The notes under the pieces are model-generated. The model had not been told where the DNA came from, did no database searches, and was given only the letters and a program-made list of their open reading frames with translations. A stretch of DNA of 64,000 bases from an uncultured Chloroflexota bacterium (GTDB lineage: Bacteria; Chloroflexota; Dehalococcoidia; Lucifugimonadales; CAJXCD01). Shown piece by piece: positions 53,054 to 60,579 of this stretch. Position 1 is the stretch's first letter. Each line of letters opens with the position of its first letter. The position numbers were made by a program, and so were the translations under genes. The stretch covers positions 62,001 through 126,000 of the forward strand of contig CAJXCD010000001.1 of assembly GCA_913051545.1 (NCBI GenBank), given 5' to 3'.

Positions 53054-54121
53054 TTATCCATATTTTTCACGAAGCCGACGGGAGGCCTCAGCCTCATTTT
53101 TGAGTTTCATGTACGCTTCGTCTAATGGGATGTCCCATCCTTTTGCTGGAGCAAACCCACAGTCTGGATTAAGACTGATTCTGTCTCCGGACACGTGCTT
53201 CATGGCCATTTCTACACGACCCATGATTTCATCCGGAGTGTCTATGTGCTCAAATCTACAATCTACCGACCCAAGACCTATTAGAGAATCTTCTGGTAAT
53301 TCTTTCAATATTGCTATGTCGCCAGCAGCAGGAATACTAAATTCCATGACGTATTGATCCACCTTTATCTTCTTCATTGTATCGATAATTGGATTATATC
53401 CACCCTCTGCACCCCATCCTCCACGACCCCAGTTTCTCCTACATAAATGCAAAGCTGTAACAACCTGATCTATTCCCTCAACCACATCGTTTATTTTGTC
53501 AGCCGCCAAATCCATTTCATATTGAGGGTTTTCGAACGTCGAGCGGACTTTGGGGTCAACTAAAACGCATAGGTGAGGCTCATCTATTTGAATAACAGTT
53601 ACGCCTGTGTCTCTAACGGCTATTATCTCATCCCTCAAAATTGGTACCAAGGCTTCGATAAACTCATCACGCGTTTTGTAAGCCTTGGATGACACTTCAG
53701 AATGCCACAGGCGAACACCGAGCAGATATGGAGACGGTATGCACACTTTGGTAAATTTGTCGGTAGACTCCACAAGAAATTTCGCTTCCTCTGCAATAAG
53801 TCCTGGTCGACGAATTTCTAGAGGTTCTACAACCGACATTCCCCAAGACCCAGGCAGAGAATTCTGTTCAAAACTACCTGTGATATCAGCAATTATATGT
53901 GTGTAGGCATGCCGACGCCATTCGCCATCGCTTACCAGATCCAGTCCGGCTGTCTCTTGCATCCTAATTGCGTACTTTACAGCGTCGTCCATTTGAGAAG
54001 ATTGTGCTGACTCAGCTGAATCAACACCTGAAAATGATGGTAATAAATCTTGGATAGAAAGTGGTCTGGGCAAACTACCCACAACTCCAGCAACAAATGG
54101 GACTTCATGCATTGTTGTCAT
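53054..54121 (-). CDS. Short MetE-like (cobalamin-independent methionine synthase C-domain) methyltransferase
   Basis: 355 residues, the UROD/MetE-type barrel. The zinc ligands of the MetE C-domain are conserved: His225 and Cys227 (LHLCRRN), Glu260 (VMEFS), Cys321 (NPDCGFAP). The IDEP motif is near residue 180. The N-terminal half of full MetE is absent, so it is a core-type enzyme such as those found in archaea and many bacteria. It may transfer methyl groups to homocysteine or another thiol; methyl donor unknown. AGGTG lies just before the ATG. Confidence 0.82.
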   Translation of the reverse strand: MTTMHEVPFVAGVVGSLPRPLSIQDLLPSFSGVDSAESAQSSQMDDAVKYAIRMQETAGLDLVSDGEWRRHAYTHIIADITGSFEQNSLPGSWGMSVVEPLEIRRPGLIAEEAKFLVESTDKFTKVCIPSPYLLGVRLWHSEVSSKAYKTRDEFIEALVPILRDEIIAVRDTGVTVIQIDEPHLCVLVDPKVRSTFENPQYEMDLAADKINDVVEGIDQVVTALHLCRRNWGRGGWGAEGGYNPIIDTMKKIKVDQYVMEFSIPAAGDIAILKELPEDSLIGLGSVDCRFEHIDTPDEIMGRVEMAMKHVSGDRISLNPDCGFAPAKGWDIPLDEAYMKLKNEAEASRRLREKYG

Positions 54122-54201
54122 TCTTGCACCTCAAAACTGTGCTTGCATAGGGAAATAGATAGGATTTAACGACTCATTCAATAATCCTGCTGATAAGTGA
54201 T

Positions 54202-54855
54202 TTAATAGCTCTCCCTTTGGTCAGACAGCTGTACTACGACATGTCGGCTTTCCCTTTCACCTTCACTTATCGTTGAAACTTCAGGATGATCAGCCAACGC
54301 CATATGAACTGCTCGGCGCTCATTTGGAGGCATAGGCTCCATATGTATAGATCGACCTGTAGCAAACACCCTACCCGCAACTTTCGTGGCTAGGTTACTT
54401 AACGATTCGTAACGCCTACTCTGGTATCCGGCGACATCTAATAACAAATTTGCTCTACTTTCTAGCTTTCTTGAAGTCATAAAGCTTACTAAGAACTGCA
54501 TTGCCCTAAGAGTTTCCCCTCGACGACCTATGAGTAATCCAGAATCATCTCCATCTATGTCATAAACTGGGCCACCAACGCTTTCATTTTCAGCTTGTTT
54601 CAAACTTACAGATACAGACACTCCCATTTTAGATATGAGCGAGTTGATTATATCGGTAGACACTGTAACCTGATCATTAGGCGTATCTAGAACAGTGACC
54701 TTCACTTTAGCAGGCTCACTTCCTATACCTAGGATTCCTTCCTTGCCCCTGCTAACGACGTCTACCTCTACCTCCCCGCGGTCTACGCCTAGTTCCTTTA
54801 GAGCGATTTCGATTGCCTCGTCGACCGTCTTTGCTGTCATTACTCTGGTTTTCAT
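54202..54855 (-). CDS. jag: Jag/KhpB-like RNA-binding protein (KH and R3H domains)
   Basis: 217 residues. The Jag N-terminal domain MTAKTVDEAIEIALKELG is followed by a KH-like domain with GLLIGRRGETLRAMQ near residue 108 and an R3H domain near the C-terminus with PNERRAVHMALAD. Role: RNA binding, cell-division and envelope control. The start ATG 54855 is preceded by GAGGAGG nine bases upstream, a site that lies inside the yidC coding sequence. It overlaps yidC by 104 bp in another frame. Last gene of the rpmH-jag run. Confidence 0.93.
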   Translation of the reverse strand: MKTRVMTAKTVDEAIEIALKELGVDRGEVEVDVVSRGKEGILGIGSEPAKVKVTVLDTPNDQVTVSTDIINSLISKMGVSVSVSLKQAENESVGGPVYDIDGDDSGLLIGRRGETLRAMQFLVSFMTSRKLESRANLLLDVAGYQSRRYESLSNLATKVAGRVFATGRSIHMEPMPPNERRAVHMALADHPEVSTISEGERESRHVVVQLSDQRESY

Positions 54856-55687
54856 CCTTAATTTCCTCCTCTATAGCAGGCTCTTGAAGGTTGCGAGATG
54901 GGTTTACTTCAGCAGGACCTTCGCTAGACTTGCCTCCGAAAGACAACAACTTAGCCAACGGGCCCCAACCGGTAGTAAATCCTTGAATAATTATCCCTAT
55001 GATATTGGACATAATCCAGTACAAAGCAAGCCCTGCTTCGAACTGAAATGTGAATACTCCAAACATTATAGGCATCATCCACAGCATCATTCTATTAGTA
55101 GATTCTTGTTGCGGAGAAGTTGCTGGCATTGAGGACATTTTTTGCATAAGCCACATCGACCCACCCACTAAAATTGGTAAGAGTGGCGCTGCAGGGTTGT
55201 TGATCGAAAATTCAGCCAAATTAAGCCATAGAAAAGTGCCATCTAGTGGCACCGCTGTATTGACTGGATAAAGCCATGAATACAAACTTTCAGAAAGATC
55301 TACAAGTCGTTCTGGCGTAGACGGAAGAGTTCTCCTAAGGGCCCAGAAAAGACCTATAAATATAGGCATTTGTATAATCATAGGCCCAAGACACCCTAAA
55401 GGACTAACACCCTCTTCTCTATATAATTTCATCGTCTCTTGAGAGGCACGAGCTCTATCATTTTTGTAGCGATCTTGAATATCTTTCATTCTTGGCTGTA
55501 ATTTAGACATGGCTCGCATCTGCCTGCTTTGCTTCAATGACAGAGGAATCATTGCTAAACGAACAAGTATAGTGAATGAAATTATCGCCAGCCCAAAGTT
55601 GCCAAAAAATAAGTAGTACAATAAAACCAGACTGTTGACCATCGGCTTAATGATGGCTTCGTCCCAAACTAGAGATATAAACTCCAC
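54752..55687 (-). CDS. yidC: Membrane protein insertase YidC
   Basis: 311 residues, single-piece Oxa1/YidC type without the large periplasmic domain. The insertase arginine is in FTILVRLAMIPL, the first cytoplasmic coiled hairpin in SRQMRAMSKLQPRMK, and the core ends with ALYWIMSNIIGIIIQG. The C-terminal tail is long and strongly basic, rich in Arg, Gly and Lys, consistent with ribosome binding; its codons overlap the jag start. GTG start with AAGGA upstream. It is preceded by the PQQ-propeller gene and followed by jag. Confidence 0.94.
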   Translation of the reverse strand: MEFISLVWDEAIIKPMVNSLVLLYYLFFGNFGLAIISFTILVRLAMIPLSLKQSRQMRAMSKLQPRMKDIQDRYKNDRARASQETMKLYREEGVSPLGCLGPMIIQMPIFIGLFWALRRTLPSTPERLVDLSESLYSWLYPVNTAVPLDGTFLWLNLAEFSINNPAAPLLPILVGGSMWLMQKMSSMPATSPQQESTNRMMLWMMPIMFGVFTFQFEAGLALYWIMSNIIGIIIQGFTTGWGPLAKLLSFGGKSSEGPAEVNPSRNLQEPAIEEEIKDENQSNDSKDGRRGNRNRSKGTRRRPRGGRGRRR

Positions 55688-55715
55688 AAATAGTTCCTTC
55701 CAGCCCTAACGGACT

Positions 55716-56927
55716 CTATCCACAACGCCAACGCTCAACTGCTAGTCGCGAATCATCTTGATTCGATTCAAAATCTGTTGCATGGAGCCACCCTCCTTTA
55801 AAATTCCCTGTGGGATTCACAAAGAGTTGGCGTATGGAATTACCCACAGGAAAATAAATAGTGTTACCTACTGCACTGAGTGACGCCCTGAGAGAAGAAT
55901 CTATATCACATCGGTCTTCGAACCTTCCGTCCAGTAGGCGAGCCAAATATACTCCTCCATCCCTAGAAGGAACTGCTATGAAGTCTCCAACAATTACAGG
56001 CGATCCTATGATTGGTCCTTCTGTTTCCAGAGGTCTTTCCCACACTGGATTCAGAGAGTCTAGACTCAAGGCGTATAAGCTACCATTAAGCGACGGTATA
56101 AATATGGTTTCACCATCTGTGATCGGAGTACCCCAATACCAACCTTTGCCACCTTCAAATCGTGAAATTTCTTTCCCTGTAAGCCCATCAATTGAATAAA
56201 ATATTCCATCGAACGAACCAATATAAACTCTTCCGTCAAATAATACTGCCGTAGAGGTTATCGCTCCCCCAACCCGAAAATCCCATATCTTATTGCCTGT
56301 GTTTAAATTGATCGCATAGAAGACATGGTCTTGAGATCCAAAATACACTATTCCGTTATCAACTACCGGAGTAGACCAAACTTTATTTCCTGTTGAAAAT
56401 ACCCATTTTTCAGTTAAATCCTCACTAGACAAAGCATACAAATTCCCATCCGAGGATCCTATAAGCAAGTTTCCGCCTGCCACATATGGACCTCCAACAA
56501 TATGATCCCCATCACCTATCCGTTCTTCCAACAACAACTCGCCATCCAAAGTTAGGACATATATATAACCATCGTATCCACCTACGTACAGCCTATCCTC
56601 AAAGATGACCGGCGTGCCATATATAGTAGCTCTGTCTGTCTGTTCTGCATTATGACCCATATCTTTAAGATTAAATGTCCACAATTGTTCACCAGGCCCT
56701 AAGTCATACTGTGAAGTTATAGAATCTCCTTCTAGTATATTTATAGCTTTCATCTCACCTTGAGCAGTGCCAACATAAATCGTGTCCTTATCTTGGTTTA
56801 TCAATCCACCTGACCAACCCTGAGGAACCGCTATTCCAGCACACCCACCCGCGGCAATTACTAGAATTAGCAACATCAACACCCAAAATAAATTTCCTGA
56901 ATTTACATTTCTAGAATGGGAATTCAT
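55716..56927 (-). CDS. PQQ-repeat beta-propeller lipoprotein between yidD and yidC
   Basis: About 403 residues from ATG 56927. The N-terminus is a signal/lipobox segment (VIAAGGCAG) with Cys about residue 30, so it should be an anchored extracellular lipoprotein. The body is made of repeated PQQ-like blades (VYFGSQDHVFYAINLNTG, VYIGSFDGIFYSIDGLTG, LIGSSDGNLYALSSEDL), seven or eight in all, resembling BamB. Because BamB works with outer-membrane insertion, its role here next to YidC, possibly in a monoderm, is unclear. It sits 28 bp upstream of yidC. Confidence 0.82.
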   Translation of the reverse strand: MNSHSRNVNSGNLFWVLMLLILVIAAGGCAGIAVPQGWSGGLINQDKDTIYVGTAQGEMKAINILEGDSITSQYDLGPGEQLWTFNLKDMGHNAEQTDRATIYGTPVIFEDRLYVGGYDGYIYVLTLDGELLLEERIGDGDHIVGGPYVAGGNLLIGSSDGNLYALSSEDLTEKWVFSTGNKVWSTPVVDNGIVYFGSQDHVFYAINLNTGNKIWDFRVGGAITSTAVLFDGRVYIGSFDGIFYSIDGLTGKEISRFEGGKGWYWGTPITDGETIFIPSLNGSLYALSLDSLNPVWERPLETEGPIIGSPVIVGDFIAVPSRDGGVYLARLLDGRFEDRCDIDSSLRASLSAVGNTIYFPVGNSIRQLFVNPTGNFKGGWLHATDFESNQDDSRLAVERWRCG

Positions 56928-56975
56928 TATTTCTATTCGTGCCTGCCTTTTCTGATATAAATACAACTGTCATCT

Positions 56976-57173
56976 CTAAGGCACAGGATCATACCCTGTG
57001 GTCCCGAAAGGTCGACATCTTAACAATCGCTTCATCCCAATTACGGAACCTTTGTACAAGCCATATTTTTTTATAGCCCCCTCCATATACTGAGAACAGG
57101 AAGGAACATAGCGACATACGCCTCCCATATAAGGAGAAATAATCGATCGATACAGACGTATAGAGTAAAGCAC
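56976..57173 (-). CDS. yidD: Membrane protein insertion efficiency factor YidD
   Basis: 65 residues starting with GTG; the start signal is weak. It shows the family pattern RLYRSIISPYMGG, CRYVPSCSQYMEGAI and RLLRCRPFGTTGYDPVP, with the conserved cysteine pair. It lies after rnpA in the classical order, assisting YidC-dependent insertion. Short but unmistakable. Confidence 0.92.
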   Translation of the reverse strand: MLYSIRLYRSIISPYMGGVCRYVPSCSQYMEGAIKKYGLYKGSVIGMKRLLRCRPFGTTGYDPVP

Positions 57174-57208
57174 AATGATACTAATTTATTTGCCCTAATA
57201 TTTGAATT

Positions 57209-57544
57209 CTAGGATAACAGTACACCTGCACGCTTGAGAAGAGTTGTAGCTGAAGCGTTTAGCTTAATAAAATCCACTTTAACAGCATCTTGCCGAGCTA
57301 TAACAACCAAATCCCAACCCTGAATTAAAACCGAGCCTCTAAACACTTCCCTTAACATTCTTTTAATTCTATTCCGTTGGACGGCGTTGCCGACACGCCT
57401 ACTAACCGACAGTCCCACACGAGTGTTGTCTACAGCATTTTGGAGCGCCAATAACACCAAAAGTCTATCCGAGTAACTACGCCCCATACGACGCACGGCC
57501 AGAAAATCGTCAGCCTTAGTGAGACGACGAGTCTTTTCCATCAT
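57209..57544 (-). CDS. rnpA: Ribonuclease P protein component
   Basis: 111 residues, the protein of RNase P that matures tRNA 5' ends. The family motif RNRIKRMLREVFR is near residue 75, preceded by VGLSVSRRVGNAVQ. It lies 28 bp after rpmH, the standard order. Length normal. Confidence 0.94.
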   Translation of the reverse strand: MMEKTRRLTKADDFLAVRRMGRSYSDRLLVLLALQNAVDNTRVGLSVSRRVGNAVQRNRIKRMLREVFRGSVLIQGWDLVVIARQDAVKVDFIKLNASATTLLKRAGVLLS

Positions 57545-57572
57545 TCATTAGAAACACCTACAAGAGACTGAG

Positions 57573-57710
57573 TCAAACGGTAAGCCGACTCCTGCCCTTG
57601 AATATCCGGCGCTTCAACACTCTCCTGCCGCCAGCCGTACTCATCCTAGATCTGAAACCATGCACACGACTTCTGCGACGCTTTTTAGGTTGATATGTTC
57701 GTTTAGGCAT
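57573..57710 (-). CDS. rpmH: Ribosomal protein L34
   Basis: 45-residue basic protein, missing from simple ORF lists because of its size. It begins [18 protein letters not shown], then [15 protein letters not shown] and ends in RLTV, the L34 pattern. ATG at 57710, preceded by GGAG. First gene of the rpmH-rnpA-yidD-PQQ-yidC-jag run, with a strong promoter 23 bp upstream. Confidence 0.95.
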   Translation of the reverse strand: MPKRTYQPKKRRRSRVHGFRSRMSTAGGRRVLKRRIFKGRSRLTV

Positions 57711-57732
57711 CTTAAATTAACTCCGACAATTG

Positions 57733-57762
57733 ATTATACTCAGCTTAAAAAACTAGTGTCAA
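57733..57762 (-). promoter_or_regulatory. Strong sigma-70-like promoter of rpmH operon
   Basis: Minus-strand TTGACA (57762-57757), an 18-bp spacer and TATAAT (57738-57733), both perfect hexamers. The expected start lies close to the rpmH ribosome-binding site, so the leader is short. It is the best consensus promoter of the window. Confidence 0.75.
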
Positions 57763-57794
57763 TTATATTTAATGCTCAACTATCTCTGAACCTT

Positions 57795-57842
57795 ACTATA
57801 AGCATTACAAAGGACTATAAGCATTACAAGGGACTATAAGCA
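57795..57842. repeat. 19-bp tandem repeat upstream of rpmH promoter
   Basis: ACTATAAGCATTACAAAGG (57795-57813) is repeated with one change (57814-57832) and partly a third time (57833-57842). It lies 32 bp upstream of the rpmH -35 and 48 bp downstream of the rph stop. Confidence 0.85.
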
Positions 57843-57890
57843 GAAATTATAACCCATAGGGAAGTGGTATTCCCACTGGTCAAACAGGAT

Positions 57891-58616
57891 CTATTTCAAA
57901 TCCTGAATAACGCTAGCTTGAACTTCGAAGAGTTCTCTTATACCTTTTTCAGCCACTTCAAGCACTTTACCTAAAGCGTCTCTTGAAAAAGTTACACCCT
58001 CTGCAGTCCCTTGAATTTCAACAAATTCTCCTGCATCCGTCATTACAATATTAAAATCAGCATCGGCATTAGAATCTTCCTCATAATTAAGATCCAGTAG
58101 AATCTCACCATCAATAATTCCAACGCTGATAGATGCTATAGCGGATGTAAATGGGCTTGAGGACAAATCACCTCTATTTATTAGTGTCTTAACCGCTTGC
58201 TGTAATGCCACATATGAACCTGTTATTGCTGCTGTACGGGTCCCTCCATCAGCCTGCAAAACATCACAATCCACCATAAGAGTACGCTCTCCAAGATTAC
58301 TGAGGTCAACCGCTGCTCTCAGTGATCTTCCTATAAGCCGTTGAATTTCTTGCGTTCGTCCCTTCAGCCCTTTGCCCCTACCTTCCCTTTGATTTCTAGT
58401 ATGGGTAGCTCGTGGCAGCATACCGTACTCAGCTGTTACCCACCCTGTACCAGTCCCTTGCATAAATGGGGGAACCCCATCGCCCACACTAACTGCACAA
58501 ACCACGCTAGTGCTGCCAGACTCAATTTGAACTGAACCCTCAGCATATGGTTGGACTCCAAGCGATATGGACACATCTCTGACTTCATCGAACGCGCGAC
58601 CATCGATTCTAACCAA
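57891..58616 (-). CDS. rph: Ribonuclease PH
   Basis: Phosphorolytic 3' exonuclease trimming tRNA, 241 residues. The N-terminal RIDGRAFDEVRDVSISLG and the core MLPRATHTRNQREGRGKGLKGRTQEIQRLIGR are family hallmarks, as is DCDVLQADGGTRTAAITGSY. The start is TTG with GGGGAGG seven bases upstream. Lies upstream of the rpmH operon; both process or make tRNA/ribosomal parts. Confidence 0.95.
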   Translation of the reverse strand: MVRIDGRAFDEVRDVSISLGVQPYAEGSVQIESGSTSVVCAVSVGDGVPPFMQGTGTGWVTAEYGMLPRATHTRNQREGRGKGLKGRTQEIQRLIGRSLRAAVDLSNLGERTLMVDCDVLQADGGTRTAAITGSYVALQQAVKTLINRGDLSSSPFTSAIASISVGIIDGEILLDLNYEEDSNADADFNIVMTDAGEFVEIQGTAEGVTFSRDALGKVLEVAEKGIRELFEVQASVIQDLK

Positions 58617-58693
58617 TTCTACGCCTCCCCTAAATTACCTACCGAGTATAGCATCATGTATTGGATAACAAATATTGGATACGCCTTGAAAAT

Positions 58694-59245
58694 TTATGAC
58701 TTACTTCGAATTTGGCCATCGAGGTAAAGACGTAACATCGCTTCATTGGCAACGTTAAACTTACGAACTTGATTTCCATCTCCGTCTATTATGTAAGTTG
58801 TCGGCAATTCTGTAACACCATAGGTTATCGTTATATCTCCTTCTTCATCTACACCTAACCGATATGTAACGCCTACCTCATTGGCAAAACTTGTTGCCGC
58901 ATCCTCTGTATCCCCTACTGCGATGCCCACAAAAATAACCCCTCTATCCTGATATTCTAGAGAGACTGTCTCAAATGCTGGCATCTCCCAACGACACGGG
59001 ACGCAATAGGATCCCCAGAAGTTCAATACAACCACACTTCCCTTAAAATCAGATAGCTGAAAAATATCACCGCTAAATAATGTGAGATCAAAATCAGGGG
59101 CGGCGCGTAGCGATGAGGATCCTGTATATACCGTACTGTCTCCATTCGGAGAACCCATATCTTCATTCGAAGATGGTGTAAAATTCATGCCGCAACCAAG
59201 TACTATACACATCACTATACATGCAAATGATCCTGTGTATCTCAT
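58694..59245 (-). CDS. TlpA/ResA-like thioredoxin lipoprotein
   Basis: 183 residues. Signal peptide with lipobox VLGC and Cys at about residue 18, so it is anchored by lipid rather than by a helix. Redox motif CVPC in NFWGSYCVPCRWEM near residue 77, cis-Pro region ELPTTYIIDGDGN. Thiol-disulfide exchange outside the cytoplasm. Second such protein in the window; no partner gene adjacent. Confidence 0.85.
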   Translation of the reverse strand: MRYTGSFACIVMCIVLGCGMNFTPSSNEDMGSPNGDSTVYTGSSSLRAAPDFDLTLFSGDIFQLSDFKGSVVVLNFWGSYCVPCRWEMPAFETVSLEYQDRGVIFVGIAVGDTEDAATSFANEVGVTYRLGVDEEGDITITYGVTELPTTYIIDGDGNQVRKFNVANEAMLRLYLDGQIRSKS

Positions 59246-59384
59246 TCCGAACTAAACATCCTCCTTACTAACTACTGAAGTGAATTATAATAGAAAGTAT
59301 ATACTCAATTAATTATCTTATGTGCATAATGTACTTCGGTACAATTATCAATCTACTTTAGTGCAAATCAATCAAATATAAGTT

Positions 59385-59434
59385 GGAGATTAGGAGAGAT
59401 CTCCTTGACCGGTTTTTAAACACAAAACTATAAT
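59385..59434 (+). promoter_or_regulatory. pheS-pheT promoter with abutting inverted repeat
   Basis: TTGACC (59405-59410), an 18-bp spacer and TATAAT (59429-59434), 41 bp before the pheS start. An inverted repeat, GGAGAT (59385-59390) and ATCTCC (59399-59404), ends exactly at the -35. It may be an operator. Ribosome-binding GGAG lies nine bases before the ATG. Confidence 0.6.
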
Positions 59435-59474
59435 AGAATCACCGCCGAATTACACACACTGGAGCGTAGTCTGT

Positions 59475-60530
59475 ATGGCCTCAAAAAATAGCGTTGCCAT
59501 AATAAATGAAATTCAGAGAAAAGCTCTCGCTGATTTAGCATCAGTTTCGTCTATTTATGAACTTCAACAATGGAAAGTTTTCTACTTGGGTCGAAACGGA
59601 AAACTAACGTCAATTCTTCGCAACTTAAGAACTCTAGCACCCGAAGACAGGCGCAACTCCGGCATAGCAGGAAATCAAGCGAAACTATTATTGGAAGAAG
59701 AATTCAACTCGAGAGTGATGGAGGTCGAAAAATCTAGTATTTCTTCAAAAACTTCTGAGGATTCGATTGACGTGACAATGCCAGGAAGACCATTCCCCAG
59801 CGGAGGCTTACACGTCATCACTCAAACTCTCAGAGAGGTATGTGGCATTTTCACTTCAATGGGATTCTCGGTTGCGGAGGGTCCTGAAATCGAGTGGGAT
59901 CATTATAACTTTGAAGCCCTTAATATCCCTAAAGATCACCCTGCCCGAGACATGTGGAATACGTTGTGGGTTGACTTCACAGACGAGGAAGGAAATCACC
60001 CTATGCTACTGCGCACCCACACATCTCCCATGCAGGCTAGGATTATGGAAAATAACACTCCCCCTGTAAGAGTAGTTATACCCGGTAAATGCTATAGGTT
60101 TGAAGCCACAGACGCGACTCACGAATGGCATTTTTATCAGATTGAAGGCCTAGCAATAGACAAGGGAATTACCTTTGCAGATCTAAAAGGCACTCTGTAT
60201 GAATTTGCTCGTAGATTCTTTGGAGAAGAACGGAGAGTACGATTCAGATGCGACTATTTTCCTTTTGTTGAACCAGGAGTGGACATGTCTATTGATTGTT
60301 TTAGATGTGATGGGCAAGGATGCAAGGTCTGTAGAAATACAGGGTGGATCGAAATTCTTGGTGCCGGAATGGTACACCCAAAAGTTCTTGCCGGTTTCGG
60401 ATGTGACCCTAAAGAATACACAGGATTTGCATTTGGGATGGGTCCGGAAAGGATAACAATGCTTAGGCACGGCATAGAAGACATTCGGCATTTTTATACT
60501 AATGATTTAAGATTCTTAGAGCAATTTTAG
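59475..60530 (+). CDS. pheS: Phenylalanyl-tRNA synthetase alpha subunit
   Basis: 351 residues, class II catalytic subunit. An N-terminal coiled coil is followed by motif 2 near RTHTSPMQARIME and CYRFEATDATHEWHFYQIEG, with motif 3 GFAFGMGPERITMLRHGI at the end. A zinc-finger-like DCFRCDGQGCKVCRNTGW is inserted around residue 275, as in Thermus-type and many bacterial PheS. Co-transcribed with pheT, gap 49 bp. Confidence 0.96.
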   Translation: MASKNSVAIINEIQRKALADLASVSSIYELQQWKVFYLGRNGKLTSILRNLRTLAPEDRRNSGIAGNQAKLLLEEEFNSRVMEVEKSSISSKTSEDSIDVTMPGRPFPSGGLHVITQTLREVCGIFTSMGFSVAEGPEIEWDHYNFEALNIPKDHPARDMWNTLWVDFTDEEGNHPMLLRTHTSPMQARIMENNTPPVRVVIPGKCYRFEATDATHEWHFYQIEGLAIDKGITFADLKGTLYEFARRFFGEERRVRFRCDYFPFVEPGVDMSIDCFRCDGQGCKVCRNTGWIEILGAGMVHPKVLAGFGCDPKEYTGFAFGMGPERITMLRHGIEDIRHFYTNDLRFLEQF

Positions 60531-60579
60531 TCAACTACGTATCCATTTTGATAAACATAATAACAAGAGGTAATCAGCA

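Noticed and set aside
54752-55132. Plus-strand ORF across yidC and jag
   Set aside because: Antisense shadow of two recognised genes; no ribosome site or family pattern.
57711-57890. Replication origin next to rpmH
   Set aside because: No dnaA gene and no cluster of DnaA boxes; the only TTATCCACA-like matches noticed (19854-19862 and one in pdxS) are isolated and inside genes.
59246-59474. T-box riboswitch upstream of pheS (also looked for before serS)
   Set aside because: No AGGGTGGNACCGCG-like antiterminator bulge found in either leader; a normal promoter is close to pheS.
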